DNA from: JBDRMV01 sp043825615
GTDB taxonomy: Bacteria > CG03
Direction: 5' to 3'
NCBI GenBank assembly: GCA_043825615.1
Contig: JBDRRS010000010.1
Span: 1 to 40,884, forward strand
Length of the DNA: 40,884 nt
Below are positions 24,624-31,346 of this stretch, piece by piece. The notes beneath the pieces were generated by a model. The model made no database searches. It saw only the letters and a program-made list of their open reading frames with translations, and was not told where the DNA came from. Each line of letters begins with the position of its first letter. Positions within the stretch are counted from its first letter, which is position 1. A program made the translations under genes and the position numbers.

Positions 24624-26683
24624 TATTTTTCTTTAACCCCTGACGTTTTTTCCGTTGCGTTTTCCGACGCTTTTTCTTCAATTTTTTCACCTGCTCCGGG
24701 TCCGTGCTCTTCAAGCCACTTTTTCAGGTCATCATTCCCGGGATTCAGAGACAGGGACTTTTCATACGCTCTTATTGCCTCTTCTTCACGGCCGAGAGCA
24801 AACAGAGTGCTTCCGAAATACTGGTAGGACTGCCAGATTTCCGGATTGTATTTTATCGCCTCTCTGAATTCCTCCGCCGCCTTTTCGTAATTTCCCTCCT
24901 GAAAGTAGTCCCCTCCGGCGCTGTAGTGTTCAAACGCTTTCTCGTTGTCACGAACGGGAACTTCTTCCTCCATCCCGAGTTTTTCTCTTCTCAAAGACCT
25001 TTCTTCCTCTCTTTTTTTATCCCTTTTCATCTCCTCTTCCACTTCTTCCATTATGCTCTTTTCGGAGACCGCCGTAATTTCCTCCGGCAAAACCGAAATA
25101 TCCTTCATACTGCCGAGATCGATTTTTCCTTCCGCCTCCATCGTCCTCACTTTAAGAACAATTTCTCTTCTCTGGTCCGCAACCTGACCTTCGCCCGCCT
25201 GCACGGCGCGGCCGGCTTCGGACTCTTCCTCAACAAGTTTCCTTGCCGCCTCCGAAAGGTTGCCGAGAATTTTGTTCTTGAAATCATCTTCCATTCCTTT
25301 CAGGGCAACCGCAAGTTCCGGAGCGTTTATTTCCCCGAGAACCGTCTGGAGAATCCTGTCCTCAAGGTCGGCAAGATTCTTAAACGAAAAAATCATCTGC
25401 TTTATTTTTTCGGCGATTTCGGGATTTTGCTCCGAGAGAGAATTCAGAATGGCTTCTCTTGCTTTTTCATCCATAGCGGAAAGAAAATTCACCAGACGGT
25501 CAACGCCGCCCGACGTAAGGTCTATTCTTCTCTTTATAATCCTCTCAAGACAGGAAATTTTGCTCTGCTCGACAAATTGAACCTTTGAAAGAGGAAAAAT
25601 GATATCGGCTCTTTTTTCCTCGGGAAAGAGAGTCAGAAGTTTTATCCCTTTTTCATCATCAAGATAATGAATGACCGTCGCTATAACCTCCGGATTTTCA
25701 TTTATAAGCAGATAAGCAATTTTTTTTAAGTCCTTGTCTTCAACAAACTGAAACGGCTTAAATGACATTTTCCCCACCTCCTCTCCCGGGACGGGAAGAG
25801 ACGCAATGATTTCCGAAATTGTTCTTTCTATTTTTCCCTTTTTTTCTCCGCGACTGCTCTTTTCAAATTCTCCGAGTTCGCCTATTTCCCCGCCGGCAAC
25901 ACCAACACCACCGCCTCCTCCTCCGCCGCTGCCTCCCGTTGCTTCGACCTCGCTTTTCATTTGTTTTAAATCCTTCATTGTGGCGAGGAGAGAAAAAAGA
26001 AATTTACTCACGGGCCCGAACAGGAAAGCAAAGAAAAGCAGAATAACGAGAACCCCGATGAGAACGAGATAAAAATAGGGATTCGTCAGGTACGGCAGCA
26101 GTTTCTTGAACGGAGAAAACTGCACTCTTCTTACGGTAAACTTATCGCCTCTTTCTCCCTCGTCAATTCCCAGAATATCCTTGACGAGATTCATCGCCGC
26201 CTTAAACGATTCCTCCGGAACGCTCTGGCTGACAATAAGAGTAACGTCCATCTTTTTTATAAACGACTCGGGAATTTTGACAATGCTTTCTATGCTTCTC
26301 TTGGCTCCCGATGTCTGGCCCGCAGCGGTTTCTTTACTTTCCTGCTGGACAACATCCTGCTTGTGGGGTATTCCGGGGAGAAATTCCGTAGGCGCCACCG
26401 GTTTTGACGTCATGTCCCCGCCCGTTTCGGATTCCTGCTTCGCCCACGATTCGGTTTCAACCCTGGACTTTTCAACGTTCGGAGTTATGTCAAGTTTGAC
26501 GGCCGCCTTCCCGGGGCCGAGCATTTCATTTAGGGTGCCGTTCACGAAGTTTTCGAGTTTTGCTTCAAGTTTCATTTTCTGTTCAATCACCGCTGTATAG
26601 TCGATGTCCTGAAGAACGGGTTTTGCTTCTTCCGCAAAGGAACAGGTTGCGAAGAAAATCAAGACGAATAAATCTCTGAGCAT
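24623..26683 (-). CDS. Single-chain rotor: FliF C-terminal domain, TM helix, FliG middle and C domains, TPR
   Basis: A 686-residue membrane protein from the ATG at 26683; an upstream ATG at 26698 adds five residues. Residue numbers here count from 26683. A signal peptide ends ATCSFA. Residues about 35-190 look like the C-terminal periplasmic domain of FliF (KLENFVNGTLNEMLGPGKAA, VKIPESFIKKMDVTLIVSQS, EGERGDKFTVRRVQFSPF). One hydrophobic helix (about 203-225) and a glycine-rich linker follow. Residues about 306-388 match the FliG middle domain (LLINENPEVIATVIHYLDDE). Residues about 392-523 match the FliG C domain (LADLEDRILQTVLGEINAPE, AVALKGMEDDFKNKI). The tail has a charged helix and two TPRs (580-655). 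FliG-N, which normally docks FliG onto FliF, and the FliF ring domains RBM1/2 are absent. Of the E. coli FliG torque charges, the Lys264 equivalent is kept, Asp288/Asp289 become Glu-Glu, and Arg281 and Arg297 are replaced. Confidence 0.85.
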   Translation of the reverse strand: MLRDLFVLIFFATCSFAEEAKPVLQDIDYTAVIEQKMKLEAKLENFVNGTLNEMLGPGKAAVKLDITPNVEKSRVETESWAKQESETGGDMTSKPVAPTEFLPGIPHKQDVVQQESKETAAGQTSGAKRSIESIVKIPESFIKKMDVTLIVSQSVPEESFKAAMNLVKDILGIDEGERGDKFTVRRVQFSPFKKLLPYLTNPYFYLVLIGVLVILLFFAFLFGPVSKFLFSLLATMKDLKQMKSEVEATGGSGGGGGGGVGVAGGEIGELGEFEKSSRGEKKGKIERTISEIIASLPVPGEEVGKMSFKPFQFVEDKDLKKIAYLLINENPEVIATVIHYLDDEKGIKLLTLFPEEKRADIIFPLSKVQFVEQSKISCLERIIKRRIDLTSGGVDRLVNFLSAMDEKAREAILNSLSEQNPEIAEKIKQMIFSFKNLADLEDRILQTVLGEINAPELAVALKGMEDDFKNKILGNLSEAARKLVEEESEAGRAVQAGEGQVADQRREIVLKVRTMEAEGKIDLGSMKDISVLPEEITAVSEKSIMEEVEEEMKRDKKREEERSLRREKLGMEEEVPVRDNEKAFEHYSAGGDYFQEGNYEKAAEEFREAIKYNPEIWQSYQYFGSTLFALGREEEAIRAYEKSLSLNPGNDDLKKWLEEHGPGAGEKIEEKASENATEKTSGVKEK

Positions 26684-26689
26684 TTTTTT

Positions 26690-26718
26690 ATTATACATAA
26701 ATTCAGGAGATTTTTGAA
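26690..26718 (-). promoter_or_regulatory. Possible internal promoter of the rotor fusion gene
   Basis: TTCAAA (26713-26718), a 17-bp spacer and TATAAT (26690-26695) end 6 nt before the ATG at 26683, again a leaderless arrangement. It would allow rotor expression independent of the riboswitch upstream. Confidence 0.45.
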
Positions 26719-26723
26719 TAGTT

Positions 26724-26750
26724 GGGGACAGGTCTTTTAGACCTGTCCCC
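26724..26750. repeat. Perfect 12-bp palindrome (REP-like)
   Basis: GGGGACAGGTCT and its exact complement are separated by three T. There is no T-run on either side, so it is not a standard terminator. Its GGGGACAGGT start resembles the GGGGACGGT of the transposase terminal repeat. It lies between the PorV-TPR gene and the rotor fusion gene. Confidence 0.85.
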
Positions 26751-26813
26751 TTCCTAATTAAAGCAAGAATAAATCCTCGCATAATGCCGGTATCAGAGTG
26801 TAAATAATGCAGA

Positions 26814-28418
26814 TTATTCTTTTTCTATTGTATTGAGAAAATCAAGACCTTCAATCGGCGCAGTGGTCTTTTCCTTCTCCATCTTGTCTACAAACTGTTT
26901 CAGCTTTTCATCCGTCGGGTCAAGTTCAAGCGATTTTTTCCAGTTGGCAACGGCCTTCTCCATCTCTCCTATCGTGAAAAAAGCGGAACCTATTCTTTTA
27001 TAGGCGAGCGAGGAATTCGGCTCCAGAATTAAAACGTCCTGCGCGAGCTTGAGCGACTTCTCGTATTTTCCCTCGTAAAAGTAATTAAGCGAATCGTAGA
27101 GTTTCTTGTCCACAAGACTCATCCCCGTCGGAAGTTCGGGTTCGGTTTTATCAATCCCCTCCTTGCTCTTCACCGCCTGAATCAGCGAGATAATCTTCGC
27201 ATTGCCGGGGTCGAGAGTCAAAAGATAACGCAGAATTTCAAGAGAGTGCTCCGGTCTCCTGTCAAGATACTTCTTTGCCGACCTCCTTATCAGTTCATGC
27301 TCCTTGCTCGGTTTCGGAACTTCTTTATACGCGCTTAAAAAAGTATCAATCCTGTCAAGTTCGTACAGGTAATCGGAATTCTGCGGCGCGAGAGAAGCCG
27401 CGTTCGCCAGGAAAACCTTCCCCCTCGCCAGGTATCCCTTCTCGAAAGCCGCATGCGCTTTGAGGTACTCCTGCCGGGCATTCGTATTTCTCTGCGACGC
27501 TATGGACGGCCCGAAACGGATACTTGCGGACATCCTGTGGGAAAGGCCGAGTTCATGCATTGCCATCGCGTAATCAAATCCGAGATTTTGCCAGTTAAGG
27601 CCGAAACCGAATGTCTTTTCCTGCTGATCCATACCCGCTCTTATCGAAATGTTTTTCAAAGCCCAGTATTCCATACCGAAATGCGACTCAAAACCCGGAA
27701 CGTCGGCGACCGACACCACATCAAGCGAAAGAGCAAGCCGTTCCTTGAACTGCCTATATGCAATACCCATCCTCATTGTAAGAGGCATTTTATCCTCGCA
27801 CTCTTCAATTTCGTTTTCAAAAACATTCTGGAGGTTGAGCCCTACCGACAGGTCGGGCAAGGCGGGAATTGTGTAAAGCCCGCCCATATCAACGAGAAAA
27901 CTGGAATTTGTATAGCCGGCAAGCGTGTGCTTCAGATACCTGAAATTAGCTCCTATGGAAAGCGTCTTCAGGAGTTTCTTTCCCATGCTCATCGTGACAG
28001 CCATCTGGTCGTCGCTGAAAGAGGTGGTCCTTTCATTATAAATGTCATAACCCTCAAACCCGCCCGTATAAAGCCGGACAAGACTTAAGCCTACCGCGCC
28101 GAGATTCGTCAGCGGTCTTATGTAACTCATAAAGTCGTAAGACGTCCCTGCCCAGAGCATCGTGTGCAGCATCATGGCTTCCTGCCTTTCGACATTGCCC
28201 AGGCCCGCGGGGTTCCAGTACGTGGCGGAAGCATCGTCGGCAATGGCGACAAACGCTTTTCCCATAGCCAGAGAACGGGCGCCGGCGCCCCATGAAAGGA
28301 ACGCGCCAGGAACACCGCCCTTTCCCTTCTCGGCTTCCAACCAGTAACTGCAGACAAAAATTGCCGCGACAGCAAAAAGCAGCCCGATAATTTCTTTTTT
28401 TCCTTTCATTTTGTGCAT
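26814..28418 (-). CDS. Second PorV/UPF0164-like barrel with TPR tail
   Basis: A 534-residue exported protein from the ATG at 28418, with a second ATG at 28409. The signal peptide is MKGKKEIIGLLFAVAAIFVC and onward. It is followed by the PorV/UPF0164 pattern GAFLSWGAGARSLAMGKAFV and TYWNPAGLGNVERQEAM, and about 260 residues of beta-barrel pattern ending near SASIRFGP. The last 210 residues are helical repeats, including the clear TPRs DSLNYFYEGKYEKSLKLAQD and AYKRIGSAFFTIGEMEKAVA. The start codon sits directly behind the U-tract of an intrinsic terminator and the riboswitch, so it is the first gene of the regulated unit that continues into the motor genes. I infer an outer-membrane part of the same machine, with the TPR tail in the periplasm; that placement and role are not proven. 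No good Shine-Dalgarno is visible. Confidence 0.85.
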   Translation of the reverse strand: MHKMKGKKEIIGLLFAVAAIFVCSYWLEAEKGKGGVPGAFLSWGAGARSLAMGKAFVAIADDASATYWNPAGLGNVERQEAMMLHTMLWAGTSYDFMSYIRPLTNLGAVGLSLVRLYTGGFEGYDIYNERTTSFSDDQMAVTMSMGKKLLKTLSIGANFRYLKHTLAGYTNSSFLVDMGGLYTIPALPDLSVGLNLQNVFENEIEECEDKMPLTMRMGIAYRQFKERLALSLDVVSVADVPGFESHFGMEYWALKNISIRAGMDQQEKTFGFGLNWQNLGFDYAMAMHELGLSHRMSASIRFGPSIASQRNTNARQEYLKAHAAFEKGYLARGKVFLANAASLAPQNSDYLYELDRIDTFLSAYKEVPKPSKEHELIRRSAKKYLDRRPEHSLEILRYLLTLDPGNAKIISLIQAVKSKEGIDKTEPELPTGMSLVDKKLYDSLNYFYEGKYEKSLKLAQDVLILEPNSSLAYKRIGSAFFTIGEMEKAVANWKKSLELDPTDEKLKQFVDKMEKEKTTAPIEGLDFLNTIEKE

Positions 28419-28452
28419 AAAAAAAAGGTTCAGCTCTCTGAACTGAACCTTT
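28419..28452 (-). terminator. Intrinsic terminator of the riboswitch leader
   Basis: On the minus strand AAAGGTTCAG and CTGAACCTTT form a perfect 10-bp stem with a 9-nt loop, followed by a run of eight T (counting the last three of the stem). It lies between the aptamer and the ATG at 28418. The leader segment CTCUGAA upstream of the aptamer can pair with UUCAGAG in the terminator loop region, a possible alternative fold. Confidence 0.85.
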
Positions 28453-28487
28453 GCCGCGAATACCCCGCAAAAGCAAGCGGAGCAACA

Positions 28488-28562
28488 ACCCTCCGGCAAC
28501 CCGGCTGCCCCTATGGGGCCCGTGGCTTTGCGTCTCCGCCTTGCGGCGGATTTGCCTTTTTG
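28488..28562 (-). promoter_or_regulatory. GEMM riboswitch (cyclic di-GMP class I type)
   Basis: The minus strand carries the conserved GEMM elements in order. AGGCAAAU is at 28550-28557. A 5-bp CCGCC/GGCGG stem is capped by the GNRA tetraloop GCAA (28536-28549). The invariant GACGCAAAGCC is at 28524-28534. A GCCCC/GGGGC helix follows, then AGCCGGGUUGCCG (28494-28506), whose UUGCC pairs back with GGCAA to close the junction. This is the fold of the c-di-GMP-I aptamer; a variant (GEMM-Ib) binds cGAMP. A G, not an A, precedes CAAA; if this corresponds to position 20, c-di-GMP is favoured. It is placed between a consensus promoter and a terminator, as expected for transcriptional control of the following gene. 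Whether ligand turns expression on or off cannot be read with certainty. Confidence 0.9.
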
Positions 28563-28601
28563 GCTAAAGCCAATTCAGAGGTACATTCCGTTTTCAATAT
28601 T

Positions 28602-28630
28602 ATTATAATTCGAAAAGTTGGAAATGTCAA
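28602..28630 (-). promoter_or_regulatory. Consensus sigma-70 promoter of the riboswitch-motor unit
   Basis: A perfect TTGACA (28625-28630) and a perfect TATAAT (28602-28607) are separated by 17 bp. The predicted start near 28595 gives a leader of about 175 nt containing the aptamer and the terminator. This is the best promoter in the window. Confidence 0.88.
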
Positions 28631-28660
28631 CCCCCACACCCGACACTAAATTAAATATAC

Positions 28661-28762
28661 GCATATCTACATAGGCGGGGTCAGTTCTATTTTTGTTATT
28701 TTTTTTCTATGCAAAATAGAGCTGACCCCATTTACCCCATTACTTGAGTTATGTAGATATGC
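28661..28762. repeat. Nested palindrome between divergent promoters
   Basis: The outer arms GCATATCTACATA (28661-28673) and its complement (28750-28762) match perfectly over 13 bp. The inner arms start GGGGTCAGTTCTATTTT (28677-28695) and pair with 28712-28729, with one mismatch and one bulge. It lies between the minus-strand motor unit and the plus-strand nucleotidyltransferase gene. The inner arm has the same GGGG-plus-core layout as the other palindromes in this window. Confidence 0.85.
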
Positions 28763-28773
28763 TTTATTAAATA

Positions 28774-28802
28774 TTGCCCGCTAATCGTAGATTTAGTATA
28801 AA
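28774..28802 (+). promoter_or_regulatory. Promoter of the nucleotidyltransferase/isomerase gene
   Basis: TTGCCC (28774-28779), 17 bp, TATAAA (28797-28802). The -10 ends 7 nt before the ATG at 28810, which predicts a leaderless transcript. Confidence 0.5.
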
Positions 28803-28809
28803 TTACATT

Positions 28810-31155
28810 ATGTGGAATACAGTAATTATCGTTTCATCCACCAAAAAAGAAGCGGAATTCTGGCAAACGACTCTGAAAAATTCCGATGTAATACCTCCGG
28901 AAACCCGGGTTATTTCAATTCCCGAGGTCTGGACCGGCGGAGCGGGACAGCTCCTAGGAACACTCAACGCTCTGATAGAAACCCGCATCAAAGCGAACCT
29001 GAAAAAAAATCAAACGACGGCAATTTACCACACGGCCGGAAAAGGGAAAAGAATTGCGCCAATCGGTTTAACCGAAGCGGGGAAAGGAGCAGTAAAACTC
29101 CCCTTCAAAAACAAAACGCTCACGCTGCTTGAAGCGGTTATAAAACAGACAACCTCCTTTTCCGAAACAAGAAAAGACCGGCTCTGCGTTTTCTGGGCCG
29201 ACGCCATTTTCCTTCCCGAAAAAAATATAAAATTCGAAGGAATGCACCACATCGAACTGTTCGGCATTGAAGATAAAATTCCGGCGGGCAAAAAAGAGTG
29301 GGTTGAGAACTGGCAGAGTTACGGATTGATTATCCCCAACGGGAACCGGGTCATCCTGAAAGAAAAGCAGACCTGGGCGGAACTTAAGAATTTGGTCCGG
29401 CTGAAAAAGCGTAAAGGCGCTTTGAGCGCCTCAAAAAACATGGGCTGTTTTTCGATTTCAAAAGAATTTCTTTGCGCCCTCCTTGCGGAATTCAAAAAGG
29501 AACTGCGGGGGAAAAAGAAAAAACTTGACACCGACCCCCACCTGTGGATGCCTCTGACATCCCCCGGAGCGGAATTCAAAGATAAAAAATTATGGAACAG
29601 GATAAACGCTTTTAAGAAAAAATTCCTTGAAAATGACAAAACAGGTCTGTTTCTTATCGGAGTAAAAAACCTCGGAGAAAAAACTTTCTGGTGGGATTTC
29701 GGTTCCGTCAAACTTTTTCACAGAAACATAATGAGAATGCTTGAAAAGTCGGCTGAGGGCGCGGCAATGCGCAGGTTTTTTGAAGTCAAAACGCAAAACG
29801 GAGCAGGAGTCAGAAATTCTATTATCGCAGGTTCCGTAATAAACGGGAAAATAAAAAACAGCGTCATCCTCTCGACAACGGCTGAAAAACTGACATCGGA
29901 AAATTCCATCATCATAAACTGCCTTTTGAAAAAAGGCAGTTTCTTAAACTCCGTCGCATATAACTGCATAGAAATAAAAGCGCTGCAAAGCAGAACCGGC
30001 GTCGCCGCCGACGTCTTCTGCCCCGGACACGGTAAAATAAGGTTAAAGACATCTCCCGGCAGGGACGGCAAAAAGGACTGGGATATAAAAATTTCTTCAA
30101 ACTGCTTTTCATATTCCGGTATAGAGCGGCTGCTGAAAAAATCAAACCCGGCAGAAACGGAAAAGGAGAAAAACGCCTGGATAAAATATTATAAAACCGG
30201 CGCCGCCGGAATTTTCGACTCTTTGAAAAAGACCTTTATAAAACCCCGCCCTGTTTTCCTCAGGAAAATCTGGGGCGGAACCGAAATAGGAAAACTGAAA
30301 AAAACACGCCTGAAAGAAAAAATCGGGGAGTCATGGGAATGTTCCTGCTACCCCGGAAAGACCTCCGCTGTAAAAATCGGGGATGCGGAAATCCCGCTGA
30401 CGCATCTTCTGAATTACGCTCCGGAAGAAATTCTCGGCAAAAACTTTACCGGATACGGCGGAGAACTGCCCGTTCTCGTTAAATTTATCGATTCGCGGGA
30501 AAACCTCTCCGTGCAGGTCCACCCCGACGATATCGCCGCAGTGAACTTAGGGGAAACGGAACCCGGCAAAAATGAGGCGTGGCTCATTATAAAAGCGGAG
30601 CCCCGTTCGGTTCTGTATCTCGGTTTTGGAAAAAAAATCGAAGCCATAAAATCAATAACCGCAGGGCACCTCTCAAAAACGGAAGCGGCGGAAGGGGATG
30701 TATTCAACATCCCCGCCGGAACCGTTCACGCCATCGGCAAAGGAATTCTTCTCCTTGAAATTGAGCAGCCGTCCGACCTCACCTATAGAATCTGGGACTG
30801 GAACAGAATACCTGCAAGGCCACTTCATCTTGAAAAAGCGCAGGCCGCGATGACTAAAACAATTTCAAATGCGGAAACTTTCAGAATAAAACCCGTAAAA
30901 TTATCATCCTGCGAAACAAAACTTGTTTCAACGCCGTTTTTCCGTCTGAACCGTTTAACCCTTTATAACCCGAAAAAAATCTCCACGGGCGGCGGCTTTC
31001 AGATTCTGGTCTGCCTTAAAGGCCGCGCTGAAATTCATTCCGGAGGAAAAAAGGAAATCCTGAAACAGGGGGAAAGCATTCTCGTCCCCGCTTGTATCCG
31101 TTCTTATGAGATAAAACCCGACGGCGGCGCCGAAATCCTGAAAGTTCAGCCCTAA
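28810..31155 (+). CDS. Fusion: sugar nucleotidyltransferase-like, beta-helix, class I mannose-6-phosphate isomerase
   Basis: A 781-residue fusion. The N-terminal half resembles sugar-1-phosphate nucleotidyltransferases: a phosphate-binding loop AGKGKRIAPIGLTEAGKGAV (an unusual form of the GxGxR loop), a WADAIF strand with the likely metal-binding Asp, and a left-handed beta-helix-like stretch (VRNSIIAGSVINGKIKNSVI, SENSIIINCLLKKGSFLNSV). From about residue 476 to the end it is a class I phosphomannose isomerase: IWGGTEI, GESWECS, the zinc ligands Gln and His of NLSVQVHPDD (about 569 and 571), Glu of GKNEAWLI (about 590) and His of PAGTVHAIG (about 640), then LTYRIWDWNR. Isomerase activity (mannose-6-P to fructose-6-P) is well supported; the nucleotidyltransferase substrate is not known. 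The only plus-strand gene of this block, it converges on the trehalose genes. The ATG was preferred over an upstream TTG (28774), which lies in the promoter. Confidence 0.82.
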   Translation: MWNTVIIVSSTKKEAEFWQTTLKNSDVIPPETRVISIPEVWTGGAGQLLGTLNALIETRIKANLKKNQTTAIYHTAGKGKRIAPIGLTEAGKGAVKLPFKNKTLTLLEAVIKQTTSFSETRKDRLCVFWADAIFLPEKNIKFEGMHHIELFGIEDKIPAGKKEWVENWQSYGLIIPNGNRVILKEKQTWAELKNLVRLKKRKGALSASKNMGCFSISKEFLCALLAEFKKELRGKKKKLDTDPHLWMPLTSPGAEFKDKKLWNRINAFKKKFLENDKTGLFLIGVKNLGEKTFWWDFGSVKLFHRNIMRMLEKSAEGAAMRRFFEVKTQNGAGVRNSIIAGSVINGKIKNSVILSTTAEKLTSENSIIINCLLKKGSFLNSVAYNCIEIKALQSRTGVAADVFCPGHGKIRLKTSPGRDGKKDWDIKISSNCFSYSGIERLLKKSNPAETEKEKNAWIKYYKTGAAGIFDSLKKTFIKPRPVFLRKIWGGTEIGKLKKTRLKEKIGESWECSCYPGKTSAVKIGDAEIPLTHLLNYAPEEILGKNFTGYGGELPVLVKFIDSRENLSVQVHPDDIAAVNLGETEPGKNEAWLIIKAEPRSVLYLGFGKKIEAIKSITAGHLSKTEAAEGDVFNIPAGTVHAIGKGILLLEIEQPSDLTYRIWDWNRIPARPLHLEKAQAAMTKTISNAETFRIKPVKLSSCETKLVSTPFFRLNRLTLYNPKKISTGGGFQILVCLKGRAEIHSGGKKEILKQGESILVPACIRSYEIKPDGGAEILKVQP

Positions 31156-31346
31156 GGCGGCTTTCAGCCGCAACCAAATTGCTCGCAGTCTTGCCAGCGG
31201 GGACGCTCACGTGAGAAGGTTCGCTCTGGGTTCGCTACGGGCATTCTGCAAATCCCTCGCTCACACAGCCCCGCTTGTCAAGAACTGCTCACAAAATCTT
31301 CTCCGCAATCTGCGTAGAAGTTGCGACGTAAGATTCTAACGCAGCG
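31156..31346. other. Intergenic stretch between convergent genes
   Basis: The region begins with a 6-bp hairpin GCGGCT/AGCCGC directly after the stop codon, without a T-run. The remainder is GC-rich and shows no open frame that I can support and no strong T-tailed terminator. Confidence 0.4.

Noticed and set aside
24623..26683. Lipoprotein assignment from the Cys near the rotor signal peptide end (FATCS)
   Set aside because: The residues before Cys do not fit a lipobox, whereas SFA followed by EE is a good signal peptidase I site.
26699..26782. N-terminal extension of the rotor fusion gene
   Set aside because: It reads through the GGGGACAGGT palindrome and would bury the signal peptide 30 residues inside.
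17280..28418. Interpretation of the locus as an ordinary flagellar operon
   Set aside because: No export, rod, hook, filament or FliM/FliN gene is in the window, and the rotor chain lacks FliF ring domains and FliG-N. A flagellum encoded elsewhere cannot be excluded from this window alone.
28419..28499. 27-codon N-terminal extension of the second PorV-TPR gene
   Set aside because: It translates the riboswitch 3' part and the terminator hairpin; the signal peptide begins at the ATGs 28418/28409.
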